From Gloeocapsopsis crepidinum LEGE 06123 (GTDB lineage Bacteria; Cyanobacteriota; Cyanobacteriia; Cyanobacteriales; Chroococcidiopsidaceae), in the NCBI RefSeq assembly GCF_015207655.1, contig NZ_JADEWN010000012.1:29873-93872 (forward strand): a DNA stretch of 64,000 nt, read 5' to 3'. This document shows positions 49,356 through 58,237 of this stretch, one piece after another. Each line of letters begins with the position of its first letter. Position 1 is the first letter of the stretch. The notes under the pieces are model-generated. The model made no database searches. It was not told where the DNA came from and worked only from the letters and a program-made list of their open reading frames with translations. Both the position numbers and the translations under genes were made by a program.

Positions 49356-49531
49356 TTAATACACGGATAATCTTCCATGTCCCTTTAGTAATTTCTCTGT
49401 GCATTCATCTACATCAAAAGTCATATAGGCAGCCTCTTGCTTGAAAAATCCCCCGAATCAAAGAAGATTTTCTTTGAGAAGACATCACTATATGCTGGAT
49501 TTTCTCTAATAGAGTCATAGACTGCTGCAAT
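49356..49531 (-). pseudogene. Unidentified coding remnant downstream of RNase H
   Basis: Directly after the RNase H stop the same frame continues AAVYDSIRENPAYSDVFSKK then IFFDSG before drifting. Adding one base to the G5 run near 49450-49454 would join it to GFFKQEAAYMTFDVDECTEK and then LLKGHGRLSVY and a stop at 49356. The two halves look protein-like, but I do not recognise a family and there is no start codon, so this may be a decayed gene or a chance pattern. Confidence 0.4.
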
Positions 49532-50173
49532 TTATTTACGACCAAAATCAGCAGGAATTTCACCCCAATATGCCGTATTCCACTTTAAAATAGGATTAGT
49601 ATATTCATTATTTTCTAACCACTTTAATCCTCTTTCTACCAAGTCAAAAATTTCTTTATTGCTATCCCTTTTTACCAGTTTTGTTCTGACTTTCTTGTTC
49701 TCAACCCAAAGAATAGCAGTTTCTGAATCAGAATAAATAGGCAGATGACTTCCTTGATTTTTTAGATAAGCAAGAGCATGAACAATAGCTAAAAACTCTC
49801 CAAGATTATTCGTGCCATTTGCCATTGGACGTTTATGAAAGATTATCTTGCGTGTTGCTGTATGCATCCCTCTGTATTCAACCTCACCAGGATTACCAAT
49901 ACACGAAGCATCAACACAAACGCTATTTATAATGAATTCATTTGCTGGTAAGATTTTATTTTGTGTTTTCCACAAGTTTACTTCCTTCGGTTCAACTTGA
50001 AAAAGTAGCGCTCGATCAGTCAGCCCTAACGCTGCTTCTGCTTCTTCTCTAGTCTTGAAAGATTTATATAGTGCACCACTAAAACCTTTAATTTGTTCTT
50101 CACATGCTGCCCAGCTTGTAAATATTCCTATCTCTCTACCTTTAAAAACTGCATAGTACTTCTTGGTTGTCAT
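49532..50173 (-). CDS. Viroplasmin-domain ribonuclease HI
   Basis: The 213-residue protein begins with a viroplasmin (caulimovirus P6-like) domain, KKYYAVFKGREIGIFTSWAA, to about residue 50. An RNase HI domain follows with the four acidic residues Asp88 (VCVDAS), Glu126 (NNLGEFLA), Asp149 (YSDSET) and Asp209 (IPADFGRK). It should cleave the RNA of RNA-DNA hybrids. Such fusions occur in scattered bacteria and eukaryotic RNase H1. It lies beside pseudogenes, suggesting an accessory locus. Confidence 0.92.
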   Translation of the reverse strand: MTTKKYYAVFKGREIGIFTSWAACEEQIKGFSGALYKSFKTREEAEAALGLTDRALLFQVEPKEVNLWKTQNKILPANEFIINSVCVDASCIGNPGEVEYRGMHTATRKIIFHKRPMANGTNNLGEFLAIVHALAYLKNQGSHLPIYSDSETAILWVENKKVRTKLVKRDSNKEIFDLVERGLKWLENNEYTNPILKWNTAYWGEIPADFGRK

Positions 50174-50401
50174 TTTGTTCCTTTGTAGACTTCCAAGACT
50201 AGGATTCCCCTAGTTATTAATTAATTAGCAAGTTAATTTCAGAAAATTACCCTATCAATAAGTTTCAAACTGCTCACTGACGAGCTTACACTAACGCAAC
50301 CTACTAAAATTTCTTTATTTAAATGTGTAGTATTACGTAATTAATCATTGATGGCAATTAGTGAATAGCATTCTATTACCCTCATCGGACAAAATTCCTC
50401 A

Positions 50402-50893
50402 TTGACCAAGATGCATGCACCTTCGCTTTATGAAACTGATTTCTATGCCTGGACTGAAGAGCAAGTCAATTTGCTTAAGAATCAGCAGTGGGAGCAAGTA
50501 GACGCCACTAACTTAATTGAGGAAATTGAGTCTTTGGGTAGGAAACAACGCCAGGAATTGCGAAATAGATTAGGAGTGTTATTAGGACATCTTTTGAAAT
50601 GGCAATTTCAGTCTGAAAAACGTAATAGTAGTTAGTTAGGTACAATTCGAGAACAACGAATTGAGATTAAATTACTTTTGGCGGATAGCCCCAGTTTAAG
50701 ACCATACTTAAATCAATTTTTTTTGGCTGCTTACGAACTGGGCTTAGCATTGGCAATTCGGGAAACTCGTTTAGGCGAGTAAATTTTTCCTGAAGTGTGT
50801 CCCTACACTCCAGAACAAATTATGAATCCTGACTTCTTGCCAGAACCAGATATGGTTGTAGCTTGGCGAGTGAAGTCAACCTTCGTGGACTAA
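50402..50893 (+). pseudogene. DUF29 family protein, broken by two in-frame stops
   Basis: The frame reads LYETDFYAWTEEQVNLLKNQ and NLIEEIESLGRKQRQELRNR, the DUF29 hallmark, then hits TAG at 50633. The same frame continues with LGTIREQRIEIKLLLADSPS to TAA at 50780, and then FPEVCPYTPEQIMNPDFLPE to a stop at 50891. There is no frameshift; the TAG stands where DUF29 proteins usually have Trp. The last ten codons lie in a REP-like repeat. DUF29 has no known function and is abundant in cyanobacteria. Confidence 0.92.
50865..50893. repeat. REP-like hairpin, partial copy 3
   Basis: GGCGAGTGAAGTCAACCTTC then GTGGACTAA resembles the second module of copy 1 (AAGTCCACCTGCGTGGACTT) with one arm degraded. 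It forms the 3' end of the DUF29 pseudogene. Confidence 0.45.
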
Positions 50894-50926
50894 TAAAAAA
50901 TATAGCTGTAAAAATTTTGGGGCTTC

Positions 50927-51895
50927 TTACAGCGGAAACGGTGTATAGTTTCCGCCTAATGCTTCGACAATAGTGCGAGTATTAGCGATAATCATTTTAA
51001 TGTAAGAATCTGCATTGCTTCCTGGAGGACCTATTGAGTCTGAGTACAAAGGTTGCGTAGCTAATTCGACTCCAGCTTCTGCAGCGACAGTTTGAATTAA
51101 GGCTGGATTAATTGTTGTTTCGGCAAAAATCGTGGGAACGTTCGCGTCTCTAATAGCATCAGATAATTGCCGTACTGTCTGGGCACTGGGTTGTTCTTCG
51201 GTACTAATTCCAATTAAAGTCCCGAAGATTTCTAAGTCATAGGCATTAGCATAATATTGAAATGCATCGTGGGTGGTGACAAGCCGACGATTTTCTGGAG
51301 GAATTGTTTGAATTTGCTGAGTCACCCAAGTGTGAAGTTGCTGTAATTGTGCTGTATAGTTTGCCGCGTTTTGAGTCAAAACTTCCCGTTCTTCTGGCAA
51401 TAACTCAATGAAAGCATCTCGAATCGCGTTGACGATCGCGATCGCATTTTCAACATCACCCCAAACATGAGGATCGGGAACCGTTGTTCCTTGTTCTTCT
51501 AGCTGTAGTGGTTGTATAACTTCTCCGACTGCAAGTTTCCGTGCATTAACCCCTGCAGCGTTCATAAGCCTAATCAACCCAGGCTCTAAATTATAGCCGT
51601 TATAAAGAATCAAGTCAGCTTTTTCAAAGGCAATACTATCTCGCGGAACAGGTTCATAAACATGAGGATCGTCGCCTGGTTGTAATATTCCTGTCAGTTG
51701 AATTTCTCCTCCTAATTGGGTAGCCCAGTCGGTAATAATTGTGCTGGTAGAAACAACACTGGGTTGAACATTAGTTCCAGGATCAACGCGATTAGTTATT
51801 ACTGCACCACAGGCGCTCAACCACAACCCCAGTAAGAATCCAACGACAACTTGCCATCTATAGTTTCTGCCTTGCGACCGAGTCCTCACTTTCAT
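50927..51895 (-). CDS. mntC: Manganese ABC transporter substrate-binding lipoprotein
   Basis: The 322-residue cluster A-I binding protein has a lipobox (WLSAC, Cys29) and the metal ligands expected of MntC: His in GDDPHVYEP, His in VPDPHVWGD, Glu in PTIFAETTINP and Asp in LYSDSIGPPGS. The Glu and Asp set favours Mn or Zn import. It is divergent from mntA and mntB, whereas many genomes keep all three in one operon. Substrate Mn2+ is inferred from the mntCAB context; zinc is the alternative. Confidence 0.88.
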   Translation of the reverse strand: MKVRTRSQGRNYRWQVVVGFLLGLWLSACGAVITNRVDPGTNVQPSVVSTSTIITDWATQLGGEIQLTGILQPGDDPHVYEPVPRDSIAFEKADLILYNGYNLEPGLIRLMNAAGVNARKLAVGEVIQPLQLEEQGTTVPDPHVWGDVENAIAIVNAIRDAFIELLPEEREVLTQNAANYTAQLQQLHTWVTQQIQTIPPENRRLVTTHDAFQYYANAYDLEIFGTLIGISTEEQPSAQTVRQLSDAIRDANVPTIFAETTINPALIQTVAAEAGVELATQPLYSDSIGPPGSNADSYIKMIIANTRTIVEALGGNYTPFPL

Positions 51896-51910
51896 GGAAT
51901 TGATACATTA

Positions 51911-51967
51911 GTTTTCATATTCTTCTCATTTTTCAGCATATACTGTTTTCATATTCTTTTCATTTTT
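51911..51967. promoter_or_regulatory. 23-base direct repeat between mntC and mntA
   Basis: GTTTTCATATTCTTCTCATT (51911-51933 with the trailing TTT) recurs at 51945-51967 with a single C/T difference, a 34-base period. A tandem operator for the two divergent arms is plausible, for example for a ManR-type response regulator, but the factor is inferred from the pathway only. Confidence 0.6.
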
Positions 51968-52022
51968 ATCCTTAAACTCGTATACGTCGCTATTTCTTAG
52001 TTCATCGCCATAGAGCAAAAAC

Positions 52023-52826
52023 ATGACCCTTCTGCCCTTTCCTAACCGTGTAAAATCAAATCTACCAGCGCCAAAGGATACTTTGATGGAAGACGCAGCA
52101 ATCACAGTCAGCCATCTAGGAGTTCAATATCGAAATGTCGAAGCATTGCAGGACGCCAATTTTGAGATTTACCCTGGACGAATAACTGGGATTATCGGTC
52201 CTAATGGTGCTGGTAAGAGTACTTTAATTAAAGCAATTTTAGGGCTAGTTTCGGTAAGCAGTGGCACTGTATTGTATCGAGGTAAGCCGCTCAAGACTCA
52301 GTTAGAGAAAGTCGCTTATGTTCCGCAACGCTCGATGATTGATTGGAGTTATCCTGCTACTGTGTGGGATGTCGTTTTGATGGGGCGAGTGCGTAAAGCT
52401 GGTTGGTTTCGCCGCTTTTCTCATGTTAGCCGTCAAGTGGCTGCTACTGCGTTGGAACGTGTAGGAATGAGTGAGTATCGCGATCGCTCAATCGGGCAAC
52501 TCTCTGGTGGACAACAGCAACGAGTTTTTCTTGCCCGCGCTTTGGCAGAAGAAGCAGAGGTATTCTGTTTTGATGAACCACTAGCAGGCATTGATAAAAA
52601 AACTGAAGCAGTCATTTTTGAGGTTTTTCACGAGCTAGCCGCAGCAGGTAAAATTGTGCTAGTTGTCAACCACGACTTGGGTGAAGCAATTACTAATTTT
52701 GATGACCTTGTTTTATTGAATAAAGAAGTTATTGCGAGTGGTTCGCGTGCTACTGTCTTACAACCCGAAAACATGAACCGTGCTTATCGAGGACAAGTTA
52801 TGTTTTTTAATGGAGAAGCAGCATGA
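52023..52826 (+). CDS. mntA: Manganese ABC transporter ATP-binding protein
   Basis: The 267-residue ATPase has Walker A GPNGAGKST, signature LSGGQQQRVFLARAL and Walker B AEVFCFDEPLAGID. The first 21 residues before MEDAAITVSHLG may not be translated; an ATG at 52086 is an alternative start. It powers MntB/MntC import and is followed 208 bases later by mntB on the same strand. Confidence 0.9.
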   Translation: MTLLPFPNRVKSNLPAPKDTLMEDAAITVSHLGVQYRNVEALQDANFEIYPGRITGIIGPNGAGKSTLIKAILGLVSVSSGTVLYRGKPLKTQLEKVAYVPQRSMIDWSYPATVWDVVLMGRVRKAGWFRRFSHVSRQVAATALERVGMSEYRDRSIGQLSGGQQQRVFLARALAEEAEVFCFDEPLAGIDKKTEAVIFEVFHELAAAGKIVLVVNHDLGEAITNFDDLVLLNKEVIASGSRATVLQPENMNRAYRGQVMFFNGEAA

Positions 52827-52847
52827 AAAAGCTATTGGCTGCTCTGG

Positions 52848-52876
52848 TAATTGGGAATCGGTAATTGGTAATTGGC
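52848..52876. repeat. GGTAATTGG tandem repeat
   Basis: GGTAATTGGGAATC then GGTAATTGGTAATTGG, the same type as at 838-902. The rest of the gap to mntB contains TGACCTCTGACCTCTG just before the start codon. Confidence 0.5.
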
Positions 52877-53034
52877 GATAAATTACTCGTTTTTTTTAGT
52901 AAAATACACTTACATACTGCTAATTGTTAACCTTATACTTAAACATAATTGTATTAGAAGTAAAGGTTAGGACTTTAACACTTAACAATCACAACTTTCA
53001 ATTATCCTGAACCCTGACCTCTGACCTCTGCTTT

Positions 53035-53931
53035 ATGCTAGAAGCTATTATTGAACCGTTGCAGTATGGTTTTATGCAGCGATCGCTTGTGATTGCTGTT
53101 TTGGTTGGTGTGATTTGTGCGATTGTGGGTAGCTATTTAATGGTACAACGCCTAGCGTTACTCGGAGATGCAATTAGCCATTCAGTACTACCAGGACTAG
53201 CGATCGCTTTTATACTAGGAGCAGATATTTTTGTAGGTGCTTTTATTGCAGGGGTCGTCAGTACGCTTGCTATTGCCTTGATTCGGACGCGATCGCCAAT
53301 TAAAGAAGATGCCGCAATGGGAATTGTTTTTTCTGCCTTTTTTGCGTTGGGAATTACGTTAATTACTATTGTGCAGAAAACGAATAAAATCGACCTCAAC
53401 CATTTCTTATTTGGTAATATTTTAGGCGTTACTTCTCAAGATGTTTGGAATACAGCGATTATTTCTTTATTTGTGATTGCTGTTGTTTTTTTACTCTACA
53501 AAGAATTATTGTTTTACACTTTTGATCCTGTAGGCGCGCAAGCAGCAGGATTACCTGTCAATCTCCTCAATTTTGGCTTGATGGTGTTAATTGCTTTGAC
53601 GATTGTAGCGAGTCTTACAGCAGTTGGTGTCATTTTAGTTTTAGCACTATTAATTACGCCAGGAGCAACAGCATACTTACTTGTCAAGCGCCTTAATCAA
53701 ATGATGATTTTAGGGGCATTTATTGGTATTGTTGCTAGTATTAGTGGCATGTATCTTAGCTATTTTTATAATTTACCTTCGGGTCCAGCGATTGTTTTAG
53801 TAGCATCTGGCATTTTTGTACTAGCACTATTATTTAGCCCAAGTCAAGGCATCCTAACCTATCCACAGTCTAATTCACAGGGATGGGCTTTTTGGAAAGA
53901 AATTAAGAATCTACTGCGATCGCGTTCTTAA
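53035..53931 (+). CDS. mntB: Manganese ABC transporter permease
   Basis: The 298-residue ABC-3 family permease has about eight to nine membrane segments, with RLALLGDAISHSVLPGLAIA carrying the coupling-helix EAA-like region. It should form the homodimeric channel with MntA. The short C-terminal tail (SQGWAFWKEIKNLLRSRS) is cytoplasmic. It converges with a TPR protein gene with only 18 bases between stops. Confidence 0.9.
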   Translation: MLEAIIEPLQYGFMQRSLVIAVLVGVICAIVGSYLMVQRLALLGDAISHSVLPGLAIAFILGADIFVGAFIAGVVSTLAIALIRTRSPIKEDAAMGIVFSAFFALGITLITIVQKTNKIDLNHFLFGNILGVTSQDVWNTAIISLFVIAVVFLLYKELLFYTFDPVGAQAAGLPVNLLNFGLMVLIALTIVASLTAVGVILVLALLITPGATAYLLVKRLNQMMILGAFIGIVASISGMYLSYFYNLPSGPAIVLVASGIFVLALLFSPSQGILTYPQSNSQGWAFWKEIKNLLRSRS

Positions 53932-53949
53932 GTCAATTAGCTAACAGTT

Positions 53950-54561
53950 TTAGTCTGCTGGTAATGATATCTGGTTGAGAATAACTCCTACTTCTTCCAT
54001 ACCTGCGGAATTGTTTTGCATAGCATAAAGTTCTCTTGCTCTTTGCAGCGATGCAACTGCTTGGGAAACTTTCCCTTGACTCCAAAACGCAACTCCTAAG
54101 TTTTGGCGAGAGACTGGATCGTTTGGGTTAATCTGAATAGCACGATTAAACGCGGCGATCGCCTCAGCAAATTTACCTTGACTTCCAAGTGCAATTCCCA
54201 AATTGTTGTAAGTTTCAAAATTCCGAGGATTAATTTCGATAGCATGATTAAACGCAGCGATCGCCTCAGCAAATTTGTTTTGATTACCTAGCGCTAGCCC
54301 AAGATTGTTATGGGCGTTTTCATATTCAGGATAAACGGAGATAGCACGATTAAACGCGGCGATCGCTTCAGCTAACCTTCCTTGTTCTGCTAATTCAACT
54401 CCTTGGTTATTGTGAACTTCTGCTTGCTGTAAGTTTTCACTAGATTGCAATGCCACTTTAATAGGATCTAGCGATAAACTTGGTTGAGTCCATGTAAAAA
54501 CACTGGCAGTTCCTATCGCAAGACATAATCCAGCAAGAATACAAGGCTTTTTCATAAACAA
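53950..54561 (-). CDS. Exported TPR-repeat protein
   Basis: The 203-residue protein has an N-terminal signal sequence (KKPCILAGLCLAIGTASVFT). Four tetratricopeptide repeats follow, with the cyanobacterial EAIAAFNRAI(S/Q/E) wording (about residues 46-185). The repeats are nearly identical at DNA level around the GCGATCGCC sites. Likely a periplasmic scaffold; the partner is unknown. Confidence 0.85.
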   Translation of the reverse strand: MFMKKPCILAGLCLAIGTASVFTWTQPSLSLDPIKVALQSSENLQQAEVHNNQGVELAEQGRLAEAIAAFNRAISVYPEYENAHNNLGLALGNQNKFAEAIAAFNHAIEINPRNFETYNNLGIALGSQGKFAEAIAAFNRAIQINPNDPVSRQNLGVAFWSQGKVSQAVASLQRARELYAMQNNSAGMEEVGVILNQISLPAD

Positions 54562-54760
54562 CTCCGCTTCGAGATACAGATGAGTATTGGTATGAAACGA
54601 GCTTTTTTATTCTTCTAGCTTAACTGGTTTGGAATAGCTACTTCTGATAACAAGTTCCACTAGTTTTTCGTTTTGGGACGTACATTAGATACTTCTTGCT
54701 CCCTACTTCTGGAAGGTGCGATCGCGTTAAGATAACAAAAGTTCACAATTTAAGGGTGTT

Positions 54761-55222
54761 ATGGCAGTTAAAGTTGGAGACACGGCTCCTGATTTTACTC
54801 TTCCTTCTCAATCGGGTGCATCAGTTAGCCTCAGTGACTTTCGTGGGAAATCTGTCGTTTTGTACTTTTATCCTAAGGATGACACGCCAGGATGCACAAA
54901 AGAATCATGCGCCTTTCGCGATCAGTATGAAGTTTTTCAGAATGTTGGCGCAGAAGTTATTGGTGTAAGTGCTGACTCTCCCGACTCGCATCAACGATTT
55001 GCAGCTAAATATCAATTACCTTTTACACTTTTAAGTGACACTGGCAACCAAGTCAGAAAGTTATATGGCGTTCCTGCAACCCTCGGTTTATTACCAGGAA
55101 GAGTAACTTATGTTATCGATCAACAGGGAGTTGTCCAACATATTTTTAACTCCCAGTTTAACTTTCAAGGTCATGTTGACCAAGCGTTGAAAACTTTGCA
55201 ACAGATAGGGGCGAGAGGCTAG
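54761..55222 (+). CDS. prxQ: Peroxiredoxin Q/BCP
   Basis: The 153-residue thiol peroxidase has peroxidatic Cys45 and resolving Cys50 ([14 protein letters not shown]), the PrxQ pattern for thioredoxin-dependent reduction of hydroperoxides. The C-terminal codons GARG-stop lie inside a dispersed repeat (55208-55405), so the tail was probably altered by the element. The upstream gap carries a HIP1-like GCGATCGC near 54720. Confidence 0.95.
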   Translation: MAVKVGDTAPDFTLPSQSGASVSLSDFRGKSVVLYFYPKDDTPGCTKESCAFRDQYEVFQNVGAEVIGVSADSPDSHQRFAAKYQLPFTLLSDTGNQVRKLYGVPATLGLLPGRVTYVIDQQGVVQHIFNSQFNFQGHVDQALKTLQQIGARG

Positions 55223-55405
55223 TTGTTAGTTTTGAGTTTTAAGTTTTGAGTTTTGAATTGAATCCTAAAGAGTTTTGGAAAGCGCTCATAGTTGGGAGGC
55301 ATTTATTTTAAGTTTTGAATTAGAAGAATTTTCTTAACTCAACACTCAACATTCATAACTTTACTTACTTAAACTCAACACTCATAACGTCTCTACTCCC
55401 CTGCG
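55208..55405. repeat. Dispersed foldback repeat, copy C (inverted)
   Basis: Starts inside prxQ with GGGGCGAGAGGCTAGTTG, continues as GAGTTTT-type heptamers and ends with CAACACTCATAACG and CTACTCCCCTGCG. Its reverse complement matches copy A in both arms (GCAGGGGAGTAGAGACGTTA versus GCAGGGGAGACTAGGAGTTA). Confidence 0.6.
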
Positions 55406-55424
55406 TTAAAATTCTGCAAAGTTA

Positions 55425-56069
55425 TCACTGATGATGTGCTTTTTCCGCTGGTGATGCACTCTCAGTGTTACCATTTTTGCTGTTCCCGTTACTGTTGCGC
55501 GGTTGAATCACGCCATAACCACCGTGGTTGCGTTCGTAGATGACGTTAATTTCTCCTGTTTCGGCATTGCGGAACATATAAAAGTCGTGATCGACTAGTT
55601 GCAACTGTTCCAACGCTTCAGTGATTGTCATTGGTGGCATAGCAAAGTATTTGGTTCGCACTACTTCTTCAGGAAGTTCAGGAGTGCGATCGCCAATGAG
55701 ATCTTCTACAACAGGTGGTGGTTCTACTGCTATACTCGTCTTCTCCGGAACTTGTGTCTTCTTATCGTGGCGCTTCTCTTTGTATTTTCGGAGTTTCCGT
55801 GCAATCTTATCAGCCACCATGTCGATACTAGCGTATAAATTCTCACTACTCTCCTCGGCACGAATTACACTTCCGTTGGCGTAAATCGTCACTTCTGCGG
55901 CTTGCTTGTCATTGATGCGTGGATTGCGTGCTACAGATAAATGCACATCCACTTCGTTAGTTAAATTTTGAAAGTGATTTACTGCCTTTTCAATTTTCTG
56001 ATGTACATATTCGCGAATTCCATCAGTAATTTCAATGTTTTTGCCGTGGATGACTAGTTTCATATTCAA
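55425..56069 (-). CDS. lrtA: Ribosome hibernation factor, long form (LrtA/HPF)
   Basis: The 214-residue protein has an N-terminal S30AE domain ([20 protein letters not shown] to about residue 100) that blocks the tRNA/mRNA sites. A linker leads to the C-terminal dimerisation domain ([20 protein letters not shown], then [20 protein letters not shown]), which makes 100S ribosomes. In cyanobacteria lrtA is the light-repressed transcript. The N/G/S-rich tail is variable. Confidence 0.95.
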   Translation of the reverse strand: MNMKLVIHGKNIEITDGIREYVHQKIEKAVNHFQNLTNEVDVHLSVARNPRINDKQAAEVTIYANGSVIRAEESSENLYASIDMVADKIARKLRKYKEKRHDKKTQVPEKTSIAVEPPPVVEDLIGDRTPELPEEVVRTKYFAMPPMTITEALEQLQLVDHDFYMFRNAETGEINVIYERNHGGYGVIQPRNSNGNSKNGNTESASPAEKAHHQ

Positions 56070-56605
56070 TTCTCCGGCTGGCGTACTATCTAAAACGAAA
56101 CGAAATTAGCAAGGGGAAAGACTACTTTTTATAACAACAAATTGTCGCTTGAGCTACTAAGTACTAAAGCATAAGTTTCACTTTTTTAGTCTTCGAGCAC
56201 AAACCCAAAATTGGTTGCTATTTTTACCACACTTTTTACTACATAAGACTATTAAACCTTATGGTTGTGACGAGAATGATATCTTTGGCTATATGAATTT
56301 GCTTGCTTCGCTTTCTTGAAGTTTTCTGCATAAGACATCTTTTATGAGGTTTTCTATTATGCATTAACTTCCTCTCAAAACGTCAATAGTTTGCATATCA
56401 TCTCTCAATGTTAGCAGGCGTAGTTATGTAAGAAGCAATTTCCTCCGTGTCCATTTGAGGTTATATATTTACCTTAACACTTTGTATTCTGCCAAACATA
56501 ACACTTTGATACTCTCTTTAAGAACCTTTGCAACTTTTGACATTTCTTGATTTCACGATTTGAAAACGAAATAAACTGTCTTGATAATTAAGCTTAAATT
56601 CTGCT
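56070..56605. other. Divergent gap between lrtA and lipB
   Basis: These 536 bases hold both promoters. lrtA mRNA is known for a long leader in other cyanobacteria, and the length here would allow one. I see no ORF, tRNA or strong stem and cannot map a promoter with confidence. Confidence 0.4.
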
Positions 56606-57364
56606 ATGTTACTGGATAAAAAGAAATTATTTCACACCTGCGTTGTGAACCAAAGTCGCAAATGTTTGCTATATAAAGCAGGAACCGTGCCCTACAAAAC
56701 AGCATGGGAATGGCAGCGATCGCTCTTACAACAGCGCGTTAACAATTCCGATTCTGAGGATGTCTTGATTTTGCTCGAACATCCGCCAGTGTATACTTTA
56801 GGACAAGGCGCTAATCCCAAATTTATTAAATGTGAGTTTGACAAAAGTACATATGACGTGTATATAGTTGAACGTGGCGGCGAAGTAACATATCATTGCC
56901 CTGGTCAACTCGTCGGCTATCCAATTCTAAATCTGCAACATCACTGCAAAGATTTGCACTGGTATCTCCGTCAGCTAGAAGAAGTATTAATTCGTGTATT
57001 AGCAATTTATGGATTGCACGGAGAAAGATTACCAGGCTTAACTGGTGTTTGGCTTGAAGGCTATAAAGTTGCAGCAATTGGGATTAAAGTTAGTCGCTGG
57101 GTGACAATGCACGGATTTGCTTTAAATATATGCCCTGATATGACAGGCTTTCAACGGATTATCCCCTGCGGGATTTCTGATAAACCTGTTGGCAGTTTAT
57201 CTCAGTGGATTCCTGACATTACTTTAGAACAAGTGCTTCCACACGTCACTCAAGCTTTCGCTGCAGTCTTTCATTTCAACCTGATCGAAGTACATTTTAA
57301 TTTAGATTTTCTTACCCCTCACTCCTCACCCCTCACTCCTCACCCCTTCATTCAATCGACTTAA
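56606..57364 (+). CDS. lipB: Octanoyltransferase LipB with repeat-derived C-terminus
   Basis: LipB moves octanoyl groups from ACP to lipoyl domains. The 252-residue protein has the [18 protein letters not shown] motif (from residue 90), Lys154 in [14 protein letters not shown] and Cys188 in [10 protein letters not shown]. The last 18 residues ([18 protein letters not shown]) are encoded by a CTCACTC/CTCACCC repeat and overlap the convergent bgtA by 39 bases, so they are probably not part of the fold. Confidence 0.93.
   Translation: MLLDKKKLFHTCVVNQSRKCLLYKAGTVPYKTAWEWQRSLLQQRVNNSDSEDVLILLEHPPVYTLGQGANPKFIKCEFDKSTYDVYIVERGGEVTYHCPGQLVGYPILNLQHHCKDLHWYLRQLEEVLIRVLAIYGLHGERLPGLTGVWLEGYKVAAIGIKVSRWVTMHGFALNICPDMTGFQRIIPCGISDKPVGSLSQWIPDITLEQVLPHVTQAFAAVFHFNLIEVHFNLDFLTPHSSPLTPHPFIQST
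57311..57347. repeat. 14-base tandem repeat in the lipB/bgtA overlap
   Basis: Two and a half units of CCCTCACTCCTCAC. On the plus strand it encodes the LipB tail and on the minus strand it encodes the BgtA tail (NEGVRSEG). Related CTCACCCC text ends copy A near 3220. Confidence 0.7.
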
Positions 57365-58096
57365 AAAAGCCCGCAAGCGATCGCTTTTTGGATGCGTTAA
57401 TACTTCACGCGCTGCACCTTGTTCTTCGACTTGACCTTGATTCATAAACATTACCCGATGAGCAACTTCCCGTGCAAATTGCATTTCATGGGTAACGACT
57501 ACCATTGTCATGCCATCAGCAGCAAGTTGTTGCATCACTTGCAAAACTTCGGATACAAGTTCGGGATCTAAGGCGCTGGTTGGTTCATCAAATAGTATCA
57601 CCTGCGGATTCATACACAAACTGCGGGCGATCGCAACGCGTTGCTTTTGTCCTCCTGAGAGTTGTTCGGGGTACGCACTTGCTTTATCAAACAACCCGAC
57701 TTTTTCTAAATACAATCCTGCAAGTTGGGCGCTTTCTTTCGGGGATTTACCTAATACCTTACGCTGCGCGATTGTCAAATTCTCTAGTACACTCAAGTGC
57801 GGAAACAAGTTAAATTGCTGAAATACCATTCCTACTTGCGATCGCAATTGTCGCAGTTGGCGATAATTCAATTTGGATTGAGATAAATCCATGCCATTGA
57901 CAATCAATCGCCCACCATCAATTGCTTCAAGACGATTAAAGCAACGCAATAGCGTACTCTTGCCACAACCTGATGAACCAATAATGGCAACAACCTCTCC
58001 ACGGTGAATTTCACCACTAATTCCTCGCAGTACCCGCAGCGAACCAAAGTTTTTTTCAATATTCTCAAACGCAATTGCAGCGGTGGAGTTGACCAT
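57326..58096 (-). CDS. bgtA: Amino-acid ABC transporter ATP-binding protein (BgtA-like)
   Basis: The 256-residue GlnQ/HisP-type ATPase has Walker [10 protein letters not shown] (40-48), signature [15 protein letters not shown] and Walker [14 protein letters not shown]. It is divergent from the fused binding-protein/permease gene, with which it should form a polar amino-acid importer like the Synechocystis Bgt system (basic amino acids and glutamine). Its last residues are repeat-encoded and overlap lipB. Confidence 0.88.
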   Translation of the reverse strand: MVNSTAAIAFENIEKNFGSLRVLRGISGEIHRGEVVAIIGSSGCGKSTLLRCFNRLEAIDGGRLIVNGMDLSQSKLNYRQLRQLRSQVGMVFQQFNLFPHLSVLENLTIAQRKVLGKSPKESAQLAGLYLEKVGLFDKASAYPEQLSGGQKQRVAIARSLCMNPQVILFDEPTSALDPELVSEVLQVMQQLAADGMTMVVVTHEMQFAREVAHRVMFMNQGQVEEQGAAREVLTHPKSDRLRAFLSRLNEGVRSEG

Positions 58097-58155
58097 ATCC
58101 CTGTCTCACAAGGCGAAGTTTTGTAGAAATTATTTCAGATGCATCACAGTTGATT

Positions 58156-58169
58156 GTAATCTTGTCTAC
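58156..58169. promoter_or_regulatory. NtcA-type box GTA-N8-TAC between bgtA and bgtB
   Basis: GTAATCTTGTCTAC matches the palindromic NtcA consensus exactly. It lies 60 bases before the bgtA start and 69 bases before the bgtB start. No ideal TAN3T sits 22 bases downstream (TTGAAT at 58192 is close). Confidence 0.55.
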
Positions 58170-58237
58170 ATCCGAGTCAACCTACTTGAGATTGAATATT
58201 ACATTTAGGACGCAGAAATACCGAGGAGAAAGGCAAT

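Noticed and set aside
50402..50893. Programmed readthrough or selenocysteine/pyrrolysine in the DUF29 gene
   Set aside because: The stops are TAG and TAA at different places, DUF29 is not a selenoprotein family, and no recoding element is visible.
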